Shown piece after piece: positions 1 through 6,682 of a stretch of 64,000 nt of DNA. The stretch comes from CAYZBF01 sp964476585 (GTDB taxonomy: Bacteria > Hydrothermota > UBA3072): NCBI GenBank assembly GCA_964476585.1, contig CAYZBF010000005.1, forward strand, positions 1 through 64,000. Direction: 5' to 3'. The notes under the pieces were generated by a model. The model had not been told where the DNA came from and made no database searches. It saw only the letters and a list, made by a program, of their open reading frames with translations. Position 1 is the stretch's first letter; every line of letters begins with the position of its first letter. Position numbers and translations under genes: made by a program.

Positions 1-123
1 TTAGATGATGTAGTTTTAAGTGGTGGGTTTGTTTTTCAAGACGATGGGAATGTCGAGTTATATGCTGGATTATCAGATGCACAGGTGGGCAAGATTGTGA
101 TAAAAAATCCTTTTTCTGAATGA
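1..123 (+). CDS. C-terminal end of a GH130-like glycosidase/phosphorylase (partial)
   Basis: Frame 1 is open from the window edge to a TGA at 121-123, giving 40 residues. The text VVLSGGFVFQDDGNVELYAG followed by LSDAQVG and a terminal IKNPF resembles the last strands of GH130 family mannoside phosphorylases, where a final beta-propeller blade reads roughly S-G-F-V-x-x-D-G-x-V-x-x-Y-Y-G. The family acts on beta-mannosides in the cytoplasm. The rest of the gene is outside the window, so the assignment rests on a short tail only and the substrate cannot be judged. Confidence 0.5.
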   Translation, partial: LDDVVLSGGFVFQDDGNVELYAGLSDAQVGKIVIKNPFSE

Positions 124-128
124 TATTT

Positions 129-170
129 TACCACAAAGACGCAGAGGGCAGGGAGTAGTAGCTTTGCTCA
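129..170. repeat. intergenic word repeat (copy 1)
   Basis: ACCACAAAGACGCAGAGGG followed by GTAGTAGCTTTGCTC. A diverged copy lies at 27142-27178 (ACCACAGAGAAGCATAGAG, then TAGTGGCTTCGCTC), and the last part recurs at 37327-37340 (CTAGTAGCTTCGCT). This is seen by eye alignment only. Confidence 0.5.
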
Positions 171-171
171 A

Positions 172-315
172 GTGAAAAATACAAAATATATCGATGAAGC
201 TCAAGAATTAACAAAGAAAGCACTGGAATTAAGTAATGAAGCATTAAATCTGAACAAACAGAGTAATAGTATACTAAAAGAGATACTGGAAGCGTTAAAA
301 AGTAACCCTGATTGA
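172..315 (+). CDS. small coiled-coil ORF of uncertain status
   Basis: A GTG-initiated frame of 47 codons encodes KNTKYIDEAQELTKKALELS and continues as a charged amphipathic helix ending ALKSNPD. It has the heptad look of a real coiled coil. It is in the same frame as the GH130-like tail but separated by a stop and by a repeat-like stretch (129-170), and no Shine-Dalgarno sequence precedes it. It may be the remnant of a longer gene whose start was overwritten by the intergenic repeat. Confidence 0.25.
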   Translation: MKNTKYIDEAQELTKKALELSNEALNLNKQSNSILKEILEALKSNPD

Positions 316-379
316 TACAGTTAAATTTATAAAAGTTATAAGACATAGAAATAGTTAAGAAATTTAAAAGTAAATTATT

Positions 380-1585
380 TCAGAGTCCAAAGATTCTTGC
401 TACTGTCATTACTGCCCCGCTTATCAGGGCAACAGTCAAGTTATCATCCAGTCCCAATGACAAAAGCTCAGCGATGGCTGTAGCGAGTGCCCCAATTGTG
501 AGCAGAAACACTGGAATGTGCAGGGTTGTATAAAGTATATAGCCACAGATGAGTGCACCGCCAAGGTATGCAAGGCTGCCCTCAAGTGTTTTGTTAAGAA
601 TCTTGTGCTGTCCAAAGCCTAATCCAAATATTTTACTGAAAATGTCGCCAAAAATAAGGAAAGTAAACGCAGCGATAGCAATATCTTTCTTGAATACCAG
701 TATAGTTATGAATCCAGCGACCAAAAACATTGTCATTGATGAGAACCTTCCGTACTCTTCTTTTTTGAAAAATGATTTAATTCGCGTTTTGAAAAGTTCC
801 TCGGTCTTTCGATGGAAAAATCTTACGAGATCAAGTAATATAAAAAATAGAGCTACAAAACCTATAAACACAAGTGTTTCACGCTGTGAGTGACTAAGAT
901 AAAAAATTACAAAGATAATGGCAAAGGGTCTAAGGGCGACTCTCCACCAGTGAAATTTGAGGGTCTCATCACGAATTTGTAACAGTTTATGGGCTTTAAT
1001 GTTGTAAATGCCGATAGAGATAATGTAAGCAACGATGATGCATAAAAATATATTGTGAGGGTTAGCAGGCATATGCACAAAGAGTGAATAACAGAGTAAG
1101 GGAAGCACAATCATTTCCACAAATTCCCCTGTCTTTGCCACATATGAAAAAATTGCTACGATAATAAGCAAGAACCCAAGAATATAAAGAATTTGCGTAC
1201 TTGCAAGAATATACTGTGCTAAGTAGAAAAGCATTATTCCTGTAGCACAAGCTACACCTTGACCACCACGGAACCCAAGATAAAAAGGTAAAACATGCCC
1301 AACAATAGCTGCTAATCCACTTAACTGTGCACAGGCAAAATTTGCACCCATTGACTGCGCCAGAAAGATAGCAAATACGCCTTTTAGAGTATCATATATT
1401 GCTGTAGGGATGGCAGGTGTGAGCCCTAATATTTTATACACATTTACTGTGCCAGCATTACGAGAGCCTTCTTTTCTTATGTCAATATGCTTTAATCTAC
1501 CGAAGAAATAACCAGGCAAAATCGAACCAATAAGGTAGCCCAGTAAGATACTTAAAAAGCATATTATGGGTTTACTGATAGTCAA
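380..1585 (-). CDS. plsY: PlsY glycerol-3-phosphate acyltransferase fused to a DGK1/SEC59-type kinase domain
   Basis: Integral membrane enzyme of 401 residues, about twice the normal PlsY length. Residues 1-205 are PlsY: GSRNAGT at 40-46 matches the first family motif, and HVLPFYLGFRGGQGVA at 97-112 matches the phosphate-binding glycine motif. PlsY makes lysophosphatidate from acyl-phosphate and glycerol-3-phosphate. Residues about 215-401 form a second multi-spanning domain with GDIFSKIFGLGFGQHK (313-328), LEGSLA (334-339), a conserved E373 and DDNLTV (380-385). This pattern belongs to CTP-dependent diacylglycerol/dolichol/phytol kinases. The start is TTG with a strong GAGGAGGAGG upstream. 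The gene stands alone. The fusion suggests coupled phospholipid synthesis and lipid-alcohol phosphorylation; the kinase substrate is unknown. Confidence 0.85.
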   Translation of the reverse strand: MTISKPIICFLSILLGYLIGSILPGYFFGRLKHIDIRKEGSRNAGTVNVYKILGLTPAIPTAIYDTLKGVFAIFLAQSMGANFACAQLSGLAAIVGHVLPFYLGFRGGQGVACATGIMLFYLAQYILASTQILYILGFLLIIVAIFSYVAKTGEFVEMIVLPLLCYSLFVHMPANPHNIFLCIIVAYIISIGIYNIKAHKLLQIRDETLKFHWWRVALRPFAIIFVIFYLSHSQRETLVFIGFVALFFILLDLVRFFHRKTEELFKTRIKSFFKKEEYGRFSSMTMFLVAGFITILVFKKDIAIAAFTFLIFGDIFSKIFGLGFGQHKILNKTLEGSLAYLGGALICGYILYTTLHIPVFLLTIGALATAIAELLSLGLDDNLTVALISGAVMTVARIFGL

Positions 1586-1643
1586 AATTCCTCCTCCTCG
1601 CTTTAAATCCTAAGGAGAATAAAAATAAAAGTCAAGACTTTAG

Positions 1644-1904
1644 TTAGTTCTTTTTTTTAAACGAGATTGATAATAGTGGCCTTCCATGTTTAATCCTGGA
1701 ATAATTAAGTCCATTCAGGAAATATTTAGCTGAATCTTTGGGATTTCTTTTTTTAGTTGCTTCAATAATTTTTTCTAAAACACCAACTGGATGTTCACGA
1801 TTAATACTTTTAACCAGTTCCTTTTTAATGCCCCATTCGATTAAAACTCTTCGAACTTTCTTTCTCCTTTTCCAATATTCCTCTTTAGGTTTCCTGTTTG
1901 ACAT
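1644..1904 (-). CDS. small basic hypothetical protein
   Basis: 86 residues, ATG start, rich in Lys and Arg, beginning MSNRKPKEEYWKRRKKVRRV and with predicted helices throughout. AGGAG lies about 13 bases before the start. The segment RNPKDSAKYFLNGLNYSRI resembles helical nucleic-acid-binding proteins, but I recognise no family. It lies between plsY and the MBL-fold gene on the same strand, with gaps of 58 and 116 bases, so it may be its own unit. Confidence 0.45.
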   Translation of the reverse strand: MSNRKPKEEYWKRRKKVRRVLIEWGIKKELVKSINREHPVGVLEKIIEATKKRNPKDSAKYFLNGLNYSRIKHGRPLLSISFKKKN

Positions 1905-2020
1905 ATTGCTTCGTAAGCTCCTATTTAGTTTTTAACGTCTTCCAAAGGACTTTTATTATACACTATAATTAATTATTACAGCGAAATATAGGACCAGGAT
2001 TTACGAAGGTTTTGTCTTAG

Positions 2021-2659
2021 TTAGATTTCGATTATTTTCCCTACTCCACCATCAATGTATTTCTCCGGGTATAAAGACTTTATCTCCTGTTTATGTTGAG
2101 TGCAATGGGTAGGACAAATCAGTCCTAAGTCTTTAAACAATTCAAATTCACTAAATCCATGTAAACCACCAACGATCGCATATACTTTTCCAAATTGTGA
2201 AGCTCTTTTGAGAATATGTGTCATCTTTGGATGGGAACACCCTACAATTAAGACTATCCCCTTATCAGTTTTAACTGTCATACTCTGCTCTATCCCATCG
2301 AGTTCACCAGTTGAAGAGATATTCTCATGGATTGCCGTAGACCCCTGTATAGTGATTACTTCTCTTCCTGCAGGTCCAGGGAATGATGGCGGAACGTAGA
2401 TTTTAGCTGTCTCATTTACTTTAAGGAAATCCGATAGCCCTCCGACATGGTCGAAATGGGCATGAGAAATAAAAACTTCGGAAATTATGGGAGGGTCAAT
2501 ATTAAGTTTCTCCATATTAGAGAGAAGTATAGAGCCGTTTGTTCCAGTGTCAAAAAGGATTTTTGGAGTATTTTCTACTTCTATGAAACAAGAAAATCCC
2601 CAATCGGATTTGAGACCCTTTTGATAAACTGTATTGTCGTAAGTTATAGTGATTTTCAT
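2021..2659 (-). CDS. MBL-fold metallo-hydrolase
   Basis: Cytoplasmic metallo-beta-lactamase-fold protein of 212 residues with the dinuclear metal motif HAHFDH at 66-71 and further ligands CSH (141-143) and GGLHG (164-168). THCT follows at 184-187. The layout fits the subfamily annotated as 7,8-dihydropterin-6-yl-methyl-4-(beta-D-ribofuranosyl)aminobenzene 5'-phosphate synthase-like, whose members often have unknown substrates. It is shorter than the usual 250-280 residues, with a compact middle. AAGGGGG-type ribosome binding sequence precedes the ATG. It is last in a three-gene minus-strand run with the zinc-ribbon gene 9 bases upstream. Confidence 0.75.
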   Translation of the reverse strand: MKITITYDNTVYQKGLKSDWGFSCFIEVENTPKILFDTGTNGSILLSNMEKLNIDPPIISEVFISHAHFDHVGGLSDFLKVNETAKIYVPPSFPGPAGREVITIQGSTAIHENISSTGELDGIEQSMTVKTDKGIVLIVGCSHPKMTHILKRASQFGKVYAIVGGLHGFSEFELFKDLGLICPTHCTQHKQEIKSLYPEKYIDGGVGKIIEI

Positions 2660-2668
2660 TTTACCCCC

Positions 2669-2899
2669 TTATTTTCTTGTTATTGAGCCTGAATATGTAA
2701 TAGAATGTTGCTTCATTTTAATCCATTTTCTCTGATCAATGCCGATTAAATTACCACACTGGCACCTAATTTCATTTCCATCTTGGATGCTGTAATTCTC
2801 TATTATTCGATTCCTCCAGCAGTGCCATAATTTTCCTTTCCCGATCTTTTGGTATTTAAAGATTTTCCTTTTACATTTAGCGCATCTTATCGTTATCAT
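2669..2899 (-). CDS. small zinc-ribbon protein
   Basis: 76 residues. Cysteine pairs C6-x2-C9 and C46-x-C48 (RCAKCK, RCQCGN) form a likely zinc ribbon, with C27 also available. The chain is basic, as in small nucleic-acid- or protein-binding modules. Two bases separate its start from the stop of the upstream gene and 9 bases separate it from the MBL-fold gene, so the three are probably cotranscribed. The function is unknown. Confidence 0.6.
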   Translation of the reverse strand: MITIRCAKCKRKIFKYQKIGKGKLWHCWRNRIIENYSIQDGNEIRCQCGNLIGIDQRKWIKMKQHSITYSGSITRK

Positions 2900-2901
2900 C
2901 T

Positions 2902-3495
2902 TTACATTGGCCAGACATGTTCATGGCAATGAGCTATAGTGTAAGGAAAAACAAGTCTTATCGTTGTAGGGACACCGTTTATTCTTCCTTCATAATTAAG
3001 TTCTTTTTTGGATTGCCTGAATTGATATAGGTCAAAAGGTAAATCTCCCAAAAGCCAATGAAATTCATAGGAATCACTACCGTATCTTGCACCTTTAATA
3101 TCGCATAATAAGACAGTTGATTTTCTTGCTCCATCAAATTTGATTTCAGGATTAAGCGCATATCTATTGTATCTTTCTAAATATTTTTTAAAAGAGTTGA
3201 TTTCATTAGACTTGAATTTCTCTTTTGATTTTACAATTTCAGAAAAATCCTTTTCAGCCCAAAGAGATTCTCTTTGATAACGTAGAGCAGCCCCTGTTGC
3301 CTTTATTTGTATAATTTTTCTCAATTCTTGGGATTCTCTAACTTCTATGATACTCTCTTTCTCTGATGTTGCCTTATGCGGAGGAGCTTTGATGCAGTTT
3401 CCTATCAACATTCCTAAAAAAGCCAATCCGGTTAATAACGATGAATAGAAGAAATCTCTGTTTATAATATGTCTTCTTCTTTTAATAAAAAGCAA
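2902..3495 (-). CDS. hypothetical membrane-anchored or exported protein
   Basis: 197 residues from a TTG start. A basic N-terminus (KRRRHIINRD) is followed by a hydrophobic segment, FFYSSLLTGLAFLGMLIGNC at about 15-34, then a soluble domain with several Trp, Arg and His and ending YTIAHCHEHVWPM. IGNC is a poor lipobox because Asn at -1 is unusual, so a membrane anchor is as likely as a lipoprotein. I recognise no family. It is first in the run leading to the zinc-ribbon and MBL-fold genes. Confidence 0.5.
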   Translation of the reverse strand: MLFIKRRRHIINRDFFYSSLLTGLAFLGMLIGNCIKAPPHKATSEKESIIEVRESQELRKIIQIKATGAALRYQRESLWAEKDFSEIVKSKEKFKSNEINSFKKYLERYNRYALNPEIKFDGARKSTVLLCDIKGARYGSDSYEFHWLLGDLPFDLYQFRQSKKELNYEGRINGVPTTIRLVFPYTIAHCHEHVWPM

Positions 3496-3909
3496 TTTTA
3501 CCTAACCTGTTTATATCTGAACTTAAGTTCGGATATTTTTTCGTATTTTTAATCTTTTGTCGACTTTCCAGATGCGTAGATTCTTGAATAAAAATCTCTA
3601 ACTTATTTATCGCTTCTCGTATTATAAGAAAAATCCTTTGAATCGGCAAGGGTTTTCTGTAAAACAAGATGAGTGGATGAGTAAAAGAAAATAAGAAGTG
3701 AAGAGTCAAAAGATTACGAACAGCTTGCAGCTATTAACCTACATTAATCGGATAATCTTTAGCATCTTTAGTCAAGAGTGGCAGGTCTTGCTTTTAATCT
3801 TATCGATCCTATCATTAGATAAATGAATGGTTTTAAGAAACGAGGTCGGAGAAATGAATCAATCAAGGAATTTAATGAAAGAGTGGTTTTGTTATAAAAG
3901 GAGATTGAT

Positions 3910-4890
3910 ATGAGTGTACAGTATCCAGAGCGAATATCGTTTGCTAATCTTCCGACAAGGATTGAAAAGCTGGATTCATTGAGTAAGTCCCTTGGAGGAC
4001 CCGAAATCTGGATAAAGAGGGACGACCTTACTGGCTGTGCCACATCAGGTAATAAGATAAGAAAGCTTGAATTTGTGGTTGCGGATGCAATTGTACATAA
4101 TGCAGATACTCTCATAACCTGCGGATGGATCAACTCAAATCATGCAAGAGCAACGGCTGTTCTCGCATCAAAGATGGGTTTGGAATCCATTCTCCTGCTC
4201 CGAGGAGAAAAACCTTCCAATCCACAGGGGAATCTTTTTCTTGACACTCTGGTAGGGGCAGAGATAAGATATCTATCAGTAGATGAATATGAAAGAAGGG
4301 ATGAGATAATGGACGAGATTATCGACGAGCTAATGAAGGAAAACAGGGTAGGATACCCGATTCCTGCTGGAGCCACTTATCCTGTCGGAATCTGGGGATA
4401 TATTAAAGCGGCAGAAGAGATAAAGAATCAAATCCAGGACTTTGATGCAATTGTGGTTCCTGTAGGAACAGGAGGGACCTATGCAGGTTTATTTATCGGT
4501 AAGAAATTGTTTGATTTAAAGTGCACGATTTATGGAGTAAATGTGGAAGAGGATGAAGAATATTTCAAAAACAGGATAGGAGAGATTATTGAAAAGTGGA
4601 ATAAGTCATTTAACCAACCGATTTCTTATTCGCGGGATGAGATCAAAATTATAGATGGATATAAGGGAAAAGGTTATTCAAAATTTGGGCAAGAGGAAAT
4701 CGAGGTTATTAAAAGACTTGCCAGGACTGAAGGAATTATACTCGACCCTGTTTATACAGGAAAGGCAATGAGAGGGCTAATGGAGGAGGTGGAGAAGGGA
4801 AGATTTGCTAAGAACGAAAAAATCCTGTTTATCCATACAGGGGGAATCTTTGGATTGCTTTCCAGGGTCGAAGAAATTGGGGAATTTTAA
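3910..4890 (+). CDS. PLP-dependent D-cysteine desulfhydrase / ACC-deaminase family enzyme
   Basis: 326 residues, the usual length for this fold-type II PLP family. SGNKIRKLEF places the PLP lysine at K49. INSNHARA (75-82) is the substrate carboxylate loop, usually QSNHxR, and VPVGTGGTYAGL is the phosphate-binding glycine loop. Members degrade D-cysteine to pyruvate, ammonia and sulfide, or deaminate 1-aminocyclopropane-1-carboxylate. The sequence alone does not settle which, though D-cysteine desulfhydrase is the commoner bacterial role. AAGGAGA precedes the ATG. Its 3' end abuts a serpin remnant on the other strand. Confidence 0.8.
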   Translation: MSVQYPERISFANLPTRIEKLDSLSKSLGGPEIWIKRDDLTGCATSGNKIRKLEFVVADAIVHNADTLITCGWINSNHARATAVLASKMGLESILLLRGEKPSNPQGNLFLDTLVGAEIRYLSVDEYERRDEIMDEIIDELMKENRVGYPIPAGATYPVGIWGYIKAAEEIKNQIQDFDAIVVPVGTGGTYAGLFIGKKLFDLKCTIYGVNVEEDEEYFKNRIGEIIEKWNKSFNQPISYSRDEIKIIDGYKGKGYSKFGQEEIEVIKRLARTEGIILDPVYTGKAMRGLMEEVEKGRFAKNEKILFIHTGGIFGLLSRVEEIGEF

Positions 4891-4904
4891 AGAATAGGAA
4901 ATGC

Positions 4905-5448
4905 CAATGGCATTTATGAGAAATATTACCGTGTATGGATCAATCGGGGAATCCACAATTTCTGTTATTTTTCCATTGGTATTTTCATCAACCCAACCGT
5001 TGATTATGTCCGCGGCACCCGGATCAGCAAAATCCAATCCACTTACTTCGGCATCGAAATATGTGCTACAACGATCGAGGAATTCCTCTTCAAAAGACCA
5101 GTTCTCTCGATACCAAATAGAATTTGCAATATTAAATTCCACTTTCGGGTCGAGTCCGGTTAACAATTCTATCAAACTTTTGTAGGATTCATTCACTTTT
5201 TCAAGCGTTAAGTTAGAGAGTTCAAGGGTTGTTTGCATTGCCTCTTCTGTGCTTCCATCAGCGCCATTATAGGTCATTCCTAACGCCATTGAAACACTTA
5301 AGGGGGAGATGAAAATATTCTTATCCATTTCTTCTTCAAGAACGACTTCCTTGAATAGTTTGAGCCCAAAGTTGTTGTCTGATTCGACCAAAGTTTTTTC
5401 AGGTTGAGTTAAATCACGGCTGTTAGGCGCTAGGGGATTCTTTGTACA
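4905..5448 (-). pseudogene. serpin fragment (truncated at both ends)
   Basis: The minus-strand frame reads CTKNPLAPNSRDLTQPEKTL, then VESDNNFGLKLFKEVV, NIFISPLSVSMALGMTYNGA and VIFLINAI, which is a clear serpin N-terminal half. Homology stops right after LINAI, where serpins continue with YFKG(T/K)W. The frame then runs into antisense of the desulfhydrase gene. The breach region, the reactive-centre loop and the last ~200 residues are absent. Upstream, the Cys at 5446-5448 sits where a lipoprotein cysteine is expected, but the preceding codons (KHWQSPREVIEFIQ) are not a signal peptide. Both ends have been lost by rearrangement. Serpins need the loop to inhibit proteases, so the product cannot be functional. 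Confidence 0.75.
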
Positions 5449-5854
5449 CTGGATGAATTCAATAACCTCTCTAGGTGATTGCCAATGCTTATAAATCTAA
5501 GTTTGGATGAGAACCAAATTTTTTTATTATTTATATTATACAAAAATCCGTAGAAATGGCAAGGTATCTGAATAGGTAAGCTTGGTAATAGCTATTAACT
5601 CTCCACCTAAAGCAACCATCTAAGTGACAATAAACGTGTTATTAAGTATACTCGCATTAGGTGTGAAATTGAATGGTGTGTGTTTTCAGAGTTACGGCAG
5701 AGAGGGATATTGACATCCCGCTTTTTTGCCTTATAAAATAAAAGAAACCTCGGATATAAGCGAGTAGATAAAATTTTGCGTATGTGCAACTTTTATATGA
5801 GGAAGGATTCATGAAATTTTTTAGAATTAGAGATACGCTGGAAGTAAATAAATA
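5449..5854. other. intergenic stretch without a convincing gene
   Basis: About 400 bases between the serpin remnant and ogt. Codon structure, promoters of the type seen elsewhere in the window and strong hairpins are not evident. The only coding-like item is a 14-codon frame just before ogt, listed separately. Confidence 0.4.
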
Positions 5855-5855
5855 A
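5811..5855 (+). CDS. possible 14-codon leader ORF coupled to ogt
   Basis: ATG preceded by GAGGAAGG encodes MKFFRIRDTLEVNK, and its TAA overlaps the ogt ATG as TAATG. The arrangement would allow translational coupling, since ogt has no good ribosome binding site of its own. It could also be chance. Confidence 0.25.
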   Translation: MKFFRIRDTLEVNK

Positions 5856-6382
5856 TGAAAAGAAAAAATAACATTGAACGCTTATTCTGGAAAAAGATTA
5901 AATCCCCAATAGGTAGTATTTTTGTGGGATGGACACAGAAAGGACTTATTGAAGTCAGTTTTATACGGCTGAGGTCGCTCAAAGGAATCCTGCTTGATTT
6001 GAAACATGAAGGGTTTAAACCTTTTACCGTTACTGGGGGTAAAGCTGTAGATCAACTTGCAGAATATTTTAAAGGCTTTCGGGAAAGATTCAGCTGTAAA
6101 CTGGTAATGAAAGGAACTCCTTTTCAGATGAAAGTCTGGAACGAACTCTTGAAAATTCCATATGGAGCGACCAGAAGTTATGGGGAAGTTGCAAAATCGA
6201 TTGATAACCCCAAAGCAGTAAGAGCTATTGGAGGGGCGTGTGGTGCAAATAGGATATCCATAATTATACCCTGCCATAGAGTTATAGGAAGTGATGGGAA
6301 ACTCGTAGGATACGGTGGAGGTTTAGATAAAAAAAGCTGGCTTCTTTACCATGAAGCCAAACAAGCGTGGAATAATGTTTGA
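5855..6382 (+). CDS. ogt: methylated-DNA--protein-cysteine S-methyltransferase
   Basis: 175 residues. The suicide methyl-acceptor site PCHRV is at 139-143 with C140. It is preceded by the helix-turn-helix/arginine-finger region FQMKVWNELLKIPYGATRSY and by AIGGACGANR, all characteristic of Ogt/MGMT. The enzyme removes methyl groups from O6-methylguanine and O4-methylthymine in a single stoichiometric transfer. Its 3' end overlaps the start of an alkA remnant as ATGTTTGA, so an alkylation-repair pair once existed here. Only the direct-reversal half remains intact. Confidence 0.92.
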   Translation: MKRKNNIERLFWKKIKSPIGSIFVGWTQKGLIEVSFIRLRSLKGILLDLKHEGFKPFTVTGGKAVDQLAEYFKGFRERFSCKLVMKGTPFQMKVWNELLKIPYGATRSYGEVAKSIDNPKAVRAIGGACGANRISIIIPCHRVIGSDGKLVGYGGGLDKKSWLLYHEAKQAWNNV

Positions 6383-6593
6383 AAACGAAATAGCTTTCTT
6401 AAGAGAGAAAGACCCTATACTTGCTGAAATTATCGATAGAGTGTGACTAGTTGATATCTGCGGATTTCAAAAAGCAGTTCAAGAATGTTATGGATTTGGG
6501 AATCTTCCCTCCTAGGAAGAGATAAGGACTATGACCAAAAAGTGGGAGCCTTACTGTACCATTGCTACCTGGTATTTTTGGAAAAGCACCTAA
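6375..6593 (+). pseudogene. DNA-3-methyladenine glycosylase II (alkA-like) remnant
   Basis: The ATG at 6375 overlaps the ogt stop and reads FENEIAFLREKDPILAEIIDRV to a TGA at 6444. This is the typical start of an AlkA/HhH-GPD glycosylase. From 6465 another frame reads FQKAVQECYGFGNLPS, a TAG, then EEIRTMTKKWEPYCTIATWY and FWKST to a TAA at 6593. This matches the family C-terminus (W-x-P-Y-R-S-x-A-x-W-Y). The helix-hairpin-helix and the catalytic Asp are deleted, and there is one internal stop, so the gene is dead. Confidence 0.75.
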
Positions 6594-6682
6594 CATAAAC
6601 TAATTATCTTGTTTAGAATAAGAGGATAATCTGAAATAATTTATTATATTTGTATGTCACACAAAATAAAAGGGAGGAGAAT

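Noticed and set aside
549..893. Plus-strand ORF of 114 codons inside plsY.
   Set aside because: It is antisense to well-conserved membrane domains of the PlsY fusion and has no ribosome site or recognisable protein features.
3482..3709. 75-codon minus-strand ORF upstream of the exported hypothetical protein.
   Set aside because: It overlaps the better-supported downstream gene, has no ribosome binding site, and its sequence shows no domain or clear signal peptide.
4899..4915. Palindrome AAATGCC-AAT-GGCATTT as terminator of the desulfhydrase gene.
   Set aside because: No T-run follows on either strand and the stem is short; it is better viewed as a mark at the serpin breakpoint.
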